Shown here one piece after another: positions 53,150 through 62,613 of a stretch of DNA of 64,000 nt (the stretch's first letter is position 1; the number at the start of each line of letters is the position of its first letter). Both the position numbers and the translations under genes were made by a program. The notes under the pieces are model-generated. The model searched no databases. It was not told where the DNA came from and saw only the letters and a list, made by a program, of their open reading frames with translations. Origin of the DNA: Acetivibrio cellulolyticus CD2 (GTDB lineage: Bacteria; Bacillota; Clostridia; Acetivibrionales; Acetivibrionaceae); NCBI RefSeq assembly GCF_000179595.2, contig NZ_JH556659.1, positions 99,456 to 163,455 on the forward strand, given 5' to 3'.

Positions 53150-53247
53150 ATCTGCGTAACTGGCGGAAGTGGAATTAACCACGGGGAGCGCAGTAGGATT
53201 GTAAGCCGACCGTCTGGGCAACCGTTTGAGGTTCCAGACGGTTTTTT
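53150..53247 (+). ncRNA. ZTP riboswitch (pfl motif) with intrinsic terminator
   Basis: The leader has the conserved pfl layout: tgcgtaactggcgga, the pairs gtgg/ccac, acggggagcg, then gtaagccgaccgtctgggca, the highly conserved 3' part of the ZTP aptamer. CCGTCTGG (53210-53217) pairs exactly with CCAGACGG (53234-53241), followed by six Ts, so the aptamer 3' hairpin competes with a terminator. ZTP or ZMP binding should prevent termination and turn on the AICAR transformylase gene. Confidence 0.93.
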
Positions 53248-53278
53248 GATTTTTATTTCTATTTAGGGAGGCAGTTTT

Positions 53279-54454
53279 ATGAAAGAATATGAATTAAAGT
53301 ACGGATGTAATCCAAACCAAAAACCTGCTAAGGTTTTTACTCAAGAAGGTGAACTTCCAATTAAAATCTTAAATGGAAGACCAGGATATATCAATTTGCT
53401 CGATGCATTGAATGCCTGGCAGTTGGTAAAGGAATTAAAACAAGCAACAGGACTTCCAGCCGCAACATCATTTAAGCATGTTTCGCCCGCTGGTGCTGCC
53501 GTTGGGATTCCTCTATCTGATGTAGAACGACAAATTTACTGGATAGCTGATGATATGAAATTATCGCCACTGGCAAATGCATATGCTCGTGCAAGAGGTG
53601 CGGACAGAATGTCTTCCTATGGAGATTTTATTGCACTGTCTGATGTCTGTGATATTGCTACAGCTAAAATAATTCAAAATGAATTTTCTGATGGTATTAT
53701 TGCACCTTCTTACGATCCGGAAGCACTTGAAATTTTAACTGCAAAGAAAAAAGGAGCATACTGCATTATTCAAATTGAAACGGATTATATTCCGACTCCT
53801 GTTGAGAGAAAAAATGTGTTTGGTATAACCTTTGAGCAGGGAAGAAATGAAGTTGTTATCAATGATGAATTATTTGAAAATATTGTTACATACAACAAAA
53901 ACCTATCAGAACAAGCGAAATTGGATCTTACAATTGCTATGGTAACCTTGAAATATACTCAGTCAAACTCTGTTTGTTATGCAAAAGGTGGGCAGGCAAT
54001 TGGAATTGGTGCAGGACAGCAGTCTAGAATCCATTGTACAAGACTGGCAGGACAGAAAGCGGATAACTGGTTTTTACGTCAGCATCCCAAAGTATTAAAT
54101 CTTTCTTTTAAAGAACAAATCAAAAGAGCTGACAGGGATAATAGTATAGACATATATATTAGCGATGATTACATGGATATATTAGCTGATGGCATTTGGG
54201 AGAGCGTATTTACAACAAAGCCGGAGATATTTACAAGGGAAGAAAGAAAAGTATGGTTAGAGCATATGACAGATGTTTCATTAGCTTCGGATGCCTACTT
54301 CCCTTTTGGCGATAATATCATACGTGCACATAAAAGTGGTGTAAAATATATCGCACAACCGGGCGGGTCGATCAGAGATGATAACGTTATTGAGACCTGT
54401 GACAAATATAATATGGTAATGTGTTTTACAGGAATTCGGTTATTCCATCATTGA
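53279..54454 (+). CDS. Stand-alone AICAR transformylase
   Basis: 391 residues. It is only the formyltransferase half of Pur[51 protein letters not shown] and [10 protein letters not shown]. The N-terminal IMP cyclohydrolase domain is absent, so a separate enzyme must close the ring. Reaction: AICAR (ZMP) + 10-formyl-THF to FAICAR in purine synthesis. The ZTP riboswitch upstream senses its substrate, which fits. RBS aggaggc before ATG. Confidence 0.93.
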   Translation: MKEYELKYGCNPNQKPAKVFTQEGELPIKILNGRPGYINLLDALNAWQLVKELKQATGLPAATSFKHVSPAGAAVGIPLSDVERQIYWIADDMKLSPLANAYARARGADRMSSYGDFIALSDVCDIATAKIIQNEFSDGIIAPSYDPEALEILTAKKKGAYCIIQIETDYIPTPVERKNVFGITFEQGRNEVVINDELFENIVTYNKNLSEQAKLDLTIAMVTLKYTQSNSVCYAKGGQAIGIGAGQQSRIHCTRLAGQKADNWFLRQHPKVLNLSFKEQIKRADRDNSIDIYISDDYMDILADGIWESVFTTKPEIFTREERKVWLEHMTDVSLASDAYFPFGDNIIRAHKSGVKYIAQPGGSIRDDNVIETCDKYNMVMCFTGIRLFHH

Positions 54455-54490
54455 TAAATAAATTGAAGTAGAAAGGGAGATATAACGTTT

Positions 54491-54727
54491 ATGTATATTG
54501 ATGGTTTTGGCGAAATAGATGAAGATTTATCAGAAGAAGAGATTATTGAAATAAAAGGGCTAATAGCAGAAAATGAACGCCTTGAGAAAGAATCGGAGGA
54601 GTTAGTAAAAAAGATTAATGAATTAAAACCCCAGATACATGCATTAGCTAAAGAATTGAATATTGGAAGAAATGATCCATGTCTCTGCGGAAGTGGCAAG
54701 AAATATAAGAAGTGCTGTGGCAAATAA
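54491..54727 (+). CDS. SEC-C motif protein
   Basis: 78 residues. A helical coiled segment (about 15-56) precedes the SEC-C zinc motif [15 protein letters not shown] (about 64-78), the same metal-binding tail as in SecA. Stand-alone SEC-C proteins have unknown roles. RBS aaagggagat. It follows the AICAR transformylase by 36 bp and may share its transcript. Confidence 0.88.
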   Translation: MYIDGFGEIDEDLSEEEIIEIKGLIAENERLEKESEELVKKINELKPQIHALAKELNIGRNDPCLCGSGKKYKKCCGK

Positions 54728-54852
54728 AAATGAAAAGTTGTTAATAATGATATTTAGTAACGATAAGAGAAGGGTACTTATGGATGTTTTGATTTTTGAG
54801 TGAAACTGTATATCGAACAAAGTAAAATATTATTTGAAAGGTAGAATAAAAC

Positions 54853-55575
54853 GTGGATAGTGCAAGAATTTGTTTTAATTGTAACTACTTTTTGTCAGAT
54901 AAAAGGGATTTTGATAATGGTTTTGGGGTGTGCATGTTTAATATTGATAAATTCGAACCTTTTGTTGATGAGATTTATGAGAGCAATGATTTTTCGGTGT
55001 GCATAGAAGTATATTACGAGAATCGTATTGATGGTGATAGTGATGCCTGTGAAAACTATGAGCAGGTGGAAATTATAGAGATTGATAATGATAATGATCT
55101 GAGTTCGGATGAAATTCTTGGGTTCATTTTAGAGAATAAGAGTATTGAAGAATATGAGAAAATTCTTGCGTCAAATAATTTCGAAGAAAGTAGATATGCA
55201 ATAAATGAACTCATAAATTTATTGTATATAGGTAATAAGATGGCATATGATGCTTTAATGAATTACTTCAAAACATCCGAGCCGGCAAGAAATATTGAAC
55301 AAGTGCACTTGAGAGTAAAAATTATTGAGGCGTTACAGTATAAAGCAAGTGAGAAAGAATTGATTGAACATTTTATTAATGAACTTTTAAAAACTCCGTC
55401 AAATAATACTACAAGGAAAATTTATCAACAGATTTTTAAATACTTTGAAAGACGCTCTCTTGAAATTGTAAGAGAACCGCTTATCAATTATTTGGAGAGA
55501 AGTAAATGCGGACCAAAAATGAAATCAAGGGTTATGGAGATAATTGAAAGAAAAGAAATTCAGTTCCCATTTTGA
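54853..55575 (+). CDS. Hypothetical protein with Cys N-terminus and HEAT-like helices
   Basis: 240 residues from GTG at 54853 (RBS gaaagg). N-terminal cysteines C7, C10, C27 and C49 (ICFNCNYF, FGVCMF) suggest a zinc site. A mostly helical body (about 85-238) with repeated ELINLL / EALQYK-like helices suggests HEAT or armadillo repeats. No family recognised. Its 3' end runs into an HsdR remnant. Confidence 0.72.
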   Translation: MDSARICFNCNYFLSDKRDFDNGFGVCMFNIDKFEPFVDEIYESNDFSVCIEVYYENRIDGDSDACENYEQVEIIEIDNDNDLSSDEILGFILENKSIEEYEKILASNNFEESRYAINELINLLYIGNKMAYDALMNYFKTSEPARNIEQVHLRVKIIEALQYKASEKELIEHFINELLKTPSNNTTRKIYQQIFKYFERRSLEIVREPLINYLERSKCGPKMKSRVMEIIERKEIQFPF

Positions 55576-55747
55576 TCTGGATACTAATGCCGAGGTAATA
55601 GAGGAACTTATTCGAATGGCAAAAAATATAAAAAAGATGCACGAAGAGGAGCAGGAACTGGGACTTAATAAGGATGAAATAGCCTTCTATTATGCCTTGT
55701 CAAAGTATGAGGTCGCAAGGGAATTTTTAATAATCTCCAACCAGTAG
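55544..55747 (+). pseudogene. HsdR (type I restriction) C-terminal remnant
   Basis: 67 codons. NAEVIEELIRMAKNIKKMHE then ELGLNKDEIAFYYALSKYE matches the C-terminal region of type I restriction endonuclease R subunits (NAEAIEELIxLAK ... ELGLTEEELAFYDAL). Those proteins exceed 900 residues, so only the tail is left. The apparent TTG start at 55544 overlaps the previous gene and is fortuitous. Confidence 0.72.
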
Positions 55748-56913
55748 AGCTTTTTACTGAATCCAATGGAATTAAAATGGAGGTAGTTGCGGCAATGAAT
55801 GATGATGAAATATCAGTTGTGTATCTTACGATGCAGGATCTAATTTCTAACCGAATCAATGAAAACATTGATTTGTACAATTATAATATTACAGGTGCAA
55901 ATGGATTTACACATAAAATAGTAGATTATAATGCAACAACCAAAACTGCAACAATCAGAATGATGGCAACGGGAGGCCAAGACCTCAATAACAAAGAAAT
56001 AAATTTAAGTATAAGTTCTTTTCTGACTGGGAGCAATAAGTTTGGTAAGTTTGATGCTAATGTAAATCTTGCAGAAGTGTCGTCTGATGTAAATACTATC
56101 CACCTAAACATGTTGCAAATACCTGGTGGGGGTGGAGATAACTTTGATAACTTAAAAGAAAAAAGAATTGTAGATATTTTAAAACCAGATGAAACGAATA
56201 TTAAATTACCTAACATTAGCTTTGCTTATATCTCCAATATCGGCTTTATAGATGATAAGCTTCATGTTCAGGTTAAGTGGACTAAAAAAGAAACTGAAAA
56301 GGCTAATATTGATGATCATGGTACATTCTTACTTATTTCTGATAAGAAAACCATTTATCCTACTAATATTGAATTTGGTATTGATGAAGATGGTAATAGT
56401 AAATACGGTAATGGATATTCAGAATATATCTTTGATGTAAATAAACAAATGGTTTCATGTTATTCGCTTGTTGCAGAGAACTTTGCAACAAATAGTAATT
56501 ATATTGAGGGGAATTGGCAGGTTAGTTTTAGTGTTAAAGCAGTAAATTCCTCTAAAAAGGTTGATTGTGATATAAATATTGATGGTATAAAAATAAAAAG
56601 CGTATGTTTGTCTCCACTAGGGATAACACTTTTTATTGAAGGCAAAAAAGCGGATGATACAGATATTGAAGTTACAGTACCATCAATAAAAAATAGAAAT
56701 CAAAATTTTAGTAAATTTTTTGATTCCAATCATAATAATCAGCATATAATTAAATGCGTTCCAATAGAACCATTTGATATTGAAAATATAGATGTAATTT
56801 ATGTCAATGGTTTCCCTGTTAATTTATTTAATGAGCTTATCCTATCTTCTGTGGAGGTAATTGGGCTTTTATTCAAACTAACATTAGAAATATTGACAGG
56901 AAAGGTAATATAA
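55720..56913 (+). pseudogene. 5'-truncated DUF4179-type (anti-sigma-like) protein gene
   Basis: The frame is continuous from about 55720 (FNNLQPVELFTESNGIKMEV) to 56913. An ATG at 55795 has ggaggtag upstream, so a shorter protein of 372 residues could still be made. VVYLTMQDL, then IDLYNYNITGA, and the later LPNISFAYISNIGFIDDKLH resemble the extracytoplasmic DUF4179/DUF5643 region of membrane anti-sigma-like proteins. The cytoplasmic segment, TM anchor and first part of DUF4179 are missing. The break coincides with the HsdR remnant. Confidence 0.55.
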
Positions 56914-57084
56914 TCGAAATACATTAAAGTTTTGTTGGGTACCTAAATACAATAATCCGTGTGTCGTTTTACCTTCAGGCGGAAGGAAATGGGCTTCTGG
57001 AGGTTTAGCTTATTTAATTGGTATAGTATAAAAGGCTACTCCCTAGTCCTCCTCCCCGTTTTTGATATAGCGTGACTGGTCCAA

Positions 57085-57654
57085 TTACTTTTTTACCATA
57101 TCATTTTTATTTACCATATCAAAATATTTTAGTTCTAAATCCAATGTACCGAAAAGAGAATTTGAATTATTAATAACTTCTCCGGGCTTTAATACAGAAC
57201 TCTTTTTGTTAAGGGTGACTTTCAATCTATCGTTTGTTAATGCCTGCAACTCTATAGGAATACTAGAGGATGAAGAGTTTCCATTTAAATATTCGATGGT
57301 TTCTTTCATAATGTTATCAGTTGACTTATAGATAAATCTCGTATAGCCTAAATTCACAGCACATAATATCTTATCTTTACTAGTAGGCATTAATTGCATG
57401 TCGTTAATAACTATTTTGTTATTAGCATCAATTGAAAAATCACTTCTTGGTCGAAGCTGAATCCCCTCTAGTTTATTATCGCTTTTAACGTTCAACAAAC
57501 AAAGAATTATTTTTTCTTCTGGAATATTTACAATATAATCATCACTTTTCAGTTGAAGGTCATTATTCATCTGATTTGAATTATTGTAGAATAAAACAAC
57601 AATGGTCACTGATAACAACAATGCTATTATTAGTATAACTGCTTTTTTGTTCAT
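57085..57654 (-). CDS. Membrane-anchored hypothetical protein
   Basis: 189 residues from the ATG at 57654 (RBS aaggag; longer frame to 57696 rejected). One N-terminal TM (about 4-24), then an extracytoplasmic beta-rich domain. No known motif. The 280 bp upstream on the same strand contain a partly open frame (about 57841-57660) that may be a decayed gene. Possibly linked to the sigma/anti-sigma pair by orientation. Confidence 0.65.
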   Translation of the reverse strand: MNKKAVILIIALLLSVTIVVLFYNNSNQMNNDLQLKSDDYIVNIPEEKIILCLLNVKSDNKLEGIQLRPRSDFSIDANNKIVINDMQLMPTSKDKILCAVNLGYTRFIYKSTDNIMKETIEYLNGNSSSSSIPIELQALTNDRLKVTLNKKSSVLKPGEVINNSNSLFGTLDLELKYFDMVNKNDMVKK

Positions 57655-57937
57655 AGGTTTTATCTCCTTAGAAACAGGGCCAATGGAATTAAACACATAT
57701 CACTATATGTCAGTCCAAACCACGAGCAAACTAGTGTAGCTCTATTTGTAGTTCCATTAGTAAGAATCTCCGTTACATCACAGTTTCCAGTATTTCTTAG
57801 CTTTCGTTGAATTTTAAAACCCTATGTAAGGTTATCACATCCATCAACTGTGATCAACAAATTTTTATTTACAGTTGATGTGTTTGGATAATGATTATAA
57901 GCATAATATGAAGATGTTTTGCTTCATAATCTTTATA

Positions 57938-58795
57938 TTAATTGATATATTTTTTAATCATACTTTCAATTTGTTTAAATGTGGCATTAGAGTTTTGCAA
58001 TGACTCAAAACTGCTGGAGTAAATATACTTATCACCCTGCCTAAGGATAACAGATTCTTCCCCCCATGATGTTGAATATCTGCATATATCGTTAAATTCC
58101 GGGTCTATTACATTATCACCAATATATGCTTTGGGACTTTTATTATCGTTAATAAAGAAAAATGCTGTAGAGTGTTTTTTTATTTTACTCACGATGCTAT
58201 TATCTTCTATAAATAAATAGTCATCACCTTCACCTTTACCAGGGATTGCGACTGGTAACATTATTTCTAGTGTTTCGCCTTTCTTAGCGTCACCTTTGTA
58301 AACCTTTGTAAGCTTTAAGGTAAGTATTGTACGGCATCGTAGCATGGATTCTAACGATAATGGTTTTGAATTATCGACTAAATCTATGTTTTTCTTTCGG
58401 ATCCATTTTATGTTCTCTACTTGAGCATAGACAATAATATCCGCAACCTTAACTACTGATACTTCTGAGAGCGGAGAATAATCTCGAAAAATAGAAGATA
58501 TGTTCTCAGGAGGATTTTCAAGTATTTCAAACTTGTCACTTTGCAATATCGGGCTATTTGCCTGGGCATGAGAACTGTTTATCTCAATTTGTGATGAATT
58601 TATCTGTGTGAAGACAAATACTCCAACTATGGCAACTACAACAAAACATGCTGGTAAAGCAATTCTTAACCAATTTGGAGCATGTTTGTTTATAGGCTGA
58701 TTATTATCTTCCTTTACACGCTTCAAAATATTCTGCTTTAAAGCTTCGTCAACTTTCAAATTGTCCATTCCAGACAGCAATTCATTCTTCTTCAT
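57938..58795 (-). CDS. Membrane anti-sigma factor-like protein
   Basis: 285 residues from the ATG at 58795. A short cytoplasmic part (1-42), one TM (about 43-63, LRIALPACFVVVAIVGVFVF) and an extracytoplasmic domain (about 85-285). It starts inside the sigma gene (14-bp overlap), the classic arrangement of a cognate anti-sigma. It should hold the ECF sigma factor inactive at the membrane until an outside signal. No zinc (ZAS) motif is seen in the cytoplasmic part. Confidence 0.8.
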   Translation of the reverse strand: MKKNELLSGMDNLKVDEALKQNILKRVKEDNNQPINKHAPNWLRIALPACFVVVAIVGVFVFTQINSSQIEINSSHAQANSPILQSDKFEILENPPENISSIFRDYSPLSEVSVVKVADIIVYAQVENIKWIRKKNIDLVDNSKPLSLESMLRCRTILTLKLTKVYKGDAKKGETLEIMLPVAIPGKGEGDDYLFIEDNSIVSKIKKHSTAFFFINDNKSPKAYIGDNVIDPEFNDICRYSTSWGEESVILRQGDKYIYSSSFESLQNSNATFKQIESMIKKYIN

Positions 58796-59282
58796 CGTCA
58801 AAGCCCCCTGTCAATTTTGTTTTAAGAATTTCCCGCCCACGCTTCAGTCGTATTCTAATTGTAGGTTCCTTCTCTGAAAGTAAAGCAGCAATCTCCGATG
58901 AAGAATAACCTTCATAGTAATACAGGTAAATAACATTTCTGTACTTTACAGGAAGGCTTAAAACCTGGTTTACTACTTCCCGCTTGTAATCATCCTGTAT
59001 TGGCAGAGATATTTCATCAAGCAGTGAAACCTTTTTACGCCAAATACTTTTTAACATATCTTTACAATGATTTGAAGTTACAGTAATTAACCATGATTTA
59101 ATGTGATTATCACTACTAAAAGAGGGATTTATCCTAAAAAGCTTTATAAATATCTCTTGAGTTGCATCTTCAGCATCAGGCCGGTTCTTTAGATACATAA
59201 ATGCGGTCCTAAATACAATGTCAGAATATTTATCAAGAATGTCTAAAATATACTTATCTGTAAAAACCAATTTACAATCCAT
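58782..59282 (-). CDS. ECF-type RNA polymerase sigma factor
   Basis: 166 residues from the ATG at 59282 (aaaggag upstream). Region 2: AFMYLKNRPDAEDATQEIFI then SWLITVTSNHCKDML. Region 4: LSLPVKYRNVIYLYYYEGYS then SSEIAALLSEKEPTIRIRLKRG. It is group IV (ECF), likely responding to envelope stress. The promoter just upstream matches ECF consensus, so it probably drives its own operon. Confidence 0.93.
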   Translation of the reverse strand: MDCKLVFTDKYILDILDKYSDIVFRTAFMYLKNRPDAEDATQEIFIKLFRINPSFSSDNHIKSWLITVTSNHCKDMLKSIWRKKVSLLDEISLPIQDDYKREVVNQVLSLPVKYRNVIYLYYYEGYSSSEIAALLSEKEPTIRIRLKRGREILKTKLTGGFDDEEE

Positions 59283-59303
59283 CCTTAATCTCCTTTCACT
59301 AAC

Positions 59304-59332
59304 TATACGATTCAGATGAGGAAAATGTTTCA
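59304..59332 (-). promoter_or_regulatory. ECF-type promoter of the sigma/anti-sigma operon
   Basis: On the minus strand, TGAAAC (59332-59327), 17 bp, CGTATA (59309-59304). This is close to the usual ECF consensus (TGAAAC-N16/17-CGTA) and lies about 20 bp before the sigma start. Confidence 0.78.
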
Positions 59333-59504
59333 TTTGTACAAAATAATTTACTGAACTACCCTGTTTCATCAATGGAGGAAAATGATTACTCAAGAGCTGC
59401 TTAGGGGAAAAGGTGTTATGTAAATTGACATTGACTTTAATGCTAAATGCCCAGAAATTTTGTAAAAAGAAAGTGGATTAAGTTACAATGAACTATTTTT
59501 CCTG

Positions 59505-59532
59505 TTGATTTTTCCACCCAAAATTGTATAAT
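59505..59532 (+). promoter_or_regulatory. Sigma-A promoter of the MacB-type exporter operon
   Basis: TTGATT (59505-59510), 16 bp, TATAAT (59527-59532), then a ~35-nt leader to the ATG at 59573. Confidence 0.65.
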
Positions 59533-59572
59533 CAATTATAGTGGGTCATTTTATGTCAAGGAAGAATAAAAT

Positions 59573-60277
59573 ATGGGATTAGCGATTGAAATAAATGATA
59601 TGGTTCGCCAATATATAATGGGTGAAACAAAAATTACAGCTGTTGACCACATCAGTTTCAGTATTCCGCAAAGTGCTTACACAATAATACTCGGAGCAAG
59701 CGGTGCCGGGAAATCAACTGTTCTTAATATTCTTGGAGGAATGGATTCTCCTTCTTCCGGAAATGTAAAAGTCATGGGTAAAGAAATATCATCATATAAC
59801 AAAAATCAGTTGGCTAAATACAGGCGTGATATGATAGGCTTTGTATTTCAGTTTTATAATCTGATGCCTAATCTGTCGGTACTTGAAAATGTAGAGCTTG
59901 CAAGCCAGATATGTAAAAATCCATTAGATGCCAAAGAGGTCCTCTCTATGGTAGGTCTTTCGGAACGTCTTAATAATTTTCCGTCTCAGCTGTCGGGAGG
60001 CGAGCAGCAGAGAGTTGCAATTGCAAGGGCTTTGGCAAAAAATCCGGATGTTCTTTTATGTGATGAACCTACAGGTGCTCTTGATTATAAAACGGGCAAA
60101 TCAGTTCTGGCACTTCTTTATGAGATTTGTAAAACAAGCGGAAAGAATGTAATTGTTGTAACACATAACGGGGCGCTGGCTCCAACAGCAGATGTGCTTA
60201 TTCATATGAAGAATGGCCAGATTGAGGATTATCGGACAAACGATCATCCGGTTCCCGTACAGGAACTGGAGTGGTAA
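59573..60277 (+). CDS. ABC transporter ATP-binding protein (MacB/LolD type)
   Basis: 234 residues. Walker A GASGAGKST (41-49), Q-loop FQFYNLMPNLSV, signature LSGGEQQRVAIARAL (about 139) and Walker B LLCDEPTGALD (about 160), the last two being MacB/LolD hallmarks. It energises the FtsX-type permease encoded next. Its stop lies two bases before the permease start. Confidence 0.93.
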   Translation: MGLAIEINDMVRQYIMGETKITAVDHISFSIPQSAYTIILGASGAGKSTVLNILGGMDSPSSGNVKVMGKEISSYNKNQLAKYRRDMIGFVFQFYNLMPNLSVLENVELASQICKNPLDAKEVLSMVGLSERLNNFPSQLSGGEQQRVAIARALAKNPDVLLCDEPTGALDYKTGKSVLALLYEICKTSGKNVIVVTHNGALAPTADVLIHMKNGQIEDYRTNDHPVPVQELEW

Positions 60278-60279
60278 AT

Positions 60280-62595
60280 ATGCTTTGGAAAAATTTTTTA
60301 CGAGAACTTATATCAACCACATCGAGACTCATCTCTGTAATTATAATTACTGCCGTTGCGGTACTGATGTTGGTAGGCCTTAACAGTCTCACCTACAACC
60401 TAACCAATACTCTTAAAGATTATTATGATAACCAGAATGTTGCTGATTTCTGGATTACCGGAATGGGCCTTAACAAAACTGACTGTCAGAAAATTTGTAA
60501 GCTTGATGGCGTTGATGACATTCAACCGAGAATTGTTTTAGATGCCGAAAGTAGATATAACAGTGATATTACACTTCAGATATTTGCAGTGCCTGATGAA
60601 ATAAACATAAATATACCTTATATTGTTAAAGGAACTTTCCCAAAAGACAACAGAAGCATTATGATAAGCTCTGAATTTGCAAAAAAGCAGGGGCTTAAAA
60701 TCGGCGATAATTATGAATTCAGAATAACAGGTACTAATTGTACATACAAAATGACAATTTGCGCACTGATAAAAGACCCTGAATGCACATTTCATATCAA
60801 CAGCTCAACACTTATACCTGACTATAGCAAATACGGATTCGCATATATCAATGAAGAATGTGTAAACGCCATATATGGTAATAACATATATAATCAGATT
60901 TGCATTACACTCAAAAGTAATGCAGACGAATCAAGTGTTAAAAACAACATAAACAAAATATTAGGCACACGTGTTATAAATATGCTGTCACTCAATGATA
61001 ATATCAACGCTTACAGACTTTACAAACTTATTGAAAGCCTAAAATTAATTCTTATGGTATTTCCGTTTATGTTTTTTCTTATTGCAGCACTTATTATGTT
61101 TAGTACAATGAGCCGCCTTATAGAAAATGCAAGGAATTCCATTGGTACCTTTAAAGCACTTGGATACTACGATCGGACAATTCTCATGTATTATCTGTCA
61201 TATGCAATCATAGTTGTTGCACTTGGATACATGATTGGCATTCTGCCGTCAAAATGGCCCTTTACGGATTTTCTTGTAAAGTTTTTTGTATTAACTATTG
61301 ATATGCCTGCATATACTTTGTCATTGTCACCGATAGCTTTGGTTGCCTCGCTTCTAATAACTGCTGTTGCATGCCTTGGTACTGCTTATTACATAACTTC
61401 AAAAGTTCTGGCAGAATCTCCTTCACAATGTATGAGGCCAAAGCCTCCGAAAAAAGTTAAAAAAATTCTGCCGGAAAGAATTCCTTTTCTTTGGAAGCGG
61501 ATAGGCTTCAATGCAAAATATATTCTTCGAAATATGTTCCGCAATAAAGGAAGAATGGCAATCTGTATTGTAGGTATCTCAGGCTGTATGACGCTGATTC
61601 TCACTGCCTTTATTATTTTCGGCTCTATACAAAATTATGTTTTTCTAATGGAGGAAAAACAACATAAATACGATATGGTTGTATATCTTAAAAATGATAT
61701 TACTCCAACACAATATAAAAGATTCTCTGCTCTAAAGAATGTTACTGATACCCAATATGAAATGAAGACCGGTGTTAAAATTTATTCATCAGAAAATGTT
61801 GAAATCTCTTATCTTACAGTAACAGAGGATATACTATCACTTAAAAATATTGACGTCTATGATTACGTCAATATCAATATGCCTCAGGAAGGCATTATTA
61901 TAGACAAAACAATTGCCGATAAGCTTAATGTGATTAAAGGGGAAAACGTAAAAATAAAGTTTGTCGGAGATAATAAATATTATGATGTTCCGATAGCAAA
62001 AATTAAAAATGGAATTGACGGTGCTTATATTTCAAAGACAGCATGGAGAAATATAGGCAAGAATTACACTCCTACATCTGTTTACCTGAATACATCAGAT
62101 AAAAAAGCACTGGGTGAATTGTTTGATAATTATGAATTTGTTTCATCCTACTCAGAAAAGGAAGAGGTTACACAAGCTATCAGTGATCAGATGTCCTCGA
62201 TGGTATCAATTGTTTTCGTACTTATACTATTTGGGGGGCTGTTGGCGGTTGTTGTGCTTTATAATCTTGGCACAATGAGCTTTTTTGAACAGATAAGAAA
62301 CCTTGCAACCCTTATGGTTCTGGGTTTTTATGATAACGAAACAAAAAAGCTGCTGTTAACTGAAAACATTGTATTCTCATTTGCAGGATCAATATTCGGT
62401 ATTCCGCTGGGTATAAAGCTTTCAGATGTAATTATTTCGTCGATTAATTCACCCCATATCGAATTGAAAGTTAAATTTGTATACATTATAATATCAGTAT
62501 TGTTTACTCTTTTGTTTGCAGTTTTGGTAAATAAGATACTTGCTAAAAAGATGAAAACGATTGATATGCTTGGGGCATTAAAAAGCATTGAATAA
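60280..62595 (+). CDS. FtsX-family ABC permease
   Basis: 771 residues from the ATG at 60280 (ggagtgg upstream). One N-terminal TM (about 17-37) precedes a large extracytoplasmic MacB_PCD domain, and three TMs follow (about 255-380). A second such unit occupies the second half (TM about 425-445, extracytoplasmic domain, final three TMs about 640-760). This duplicated layout matches MacB/YknZ-like or bacteriocin-type exporters that act from the outside of the membrane. Confidence 0.9.
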   Translation: MLWKNFLRELISTTSRLISVIIITAVAVLMLVGLNSLTYNLTNTLKDYYDNQNVADFWITGMGLNKTDCQKICKLDGVDDIQPRIVLDAESRYNSDITLQIFAVPDEININIPYIVKGTFPKDNRSIMISSEFAKKQGLKIGDNYEFRITGTNCTYKMTICALIKDPECTFHINSSTLIPDYSKYGFAYINEECVNAIYGNNIYNQICITLKSNADESSVKNNINKILGTRVINMLSLNDNINAYRLYKLIESLKLILMVFPFMFFLIAALIMFSTMSRLIENARNSIGTFKALGYYDRTILMYYLSYAIIVVALGYMIGILPSKWPFTDFLVKFFVLTIDMPAYTLSLSPIALVASLLITAVACLGTAYYITSKVLAESPSQCMRPKPPKKVKKILPERIPFLWKRIGFNAKYILRNMFRNKGRMAICIVGISGCMTLILTAFIIFGSIQNYVFLMEEKQHKYDMVVYLKNDITPTQYKRFSALKNVTDTQYEMKTGVKIYSSENVEISYLTVTEDILSLKNIDVYDYVNINMPQEGIIIDKTIADKLNVIKGENVKIKFVGDNKYYDVPIAKIKNGIDGAYISKTAWRNIGKNYTPTSVYLNTSDKKALGELFDNYEFVSSYSEKEEVTQAISDQMSSMVSIVFVLILFGGLLAVVVLYNLGTMSFFEQIRNLATLMVLGFYDNETKKLLLTENIVFSFAGSIFGIPLGIKLSDVIISSINSPHIELKVKFVYIIISVLFTLLFAVLVNKILAKKMKTIDMLGALKSIE

Positions 62596-62613
62596 GGAAG
62601 GGATTTGATCATT

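Noticed and set aside
56914-57084. Short frame reading NNPCVVLPSGGRKWASGG
   Set aside because: Protein-like but only about 30 codons, no start or RBS, no family; not reported as a gene.
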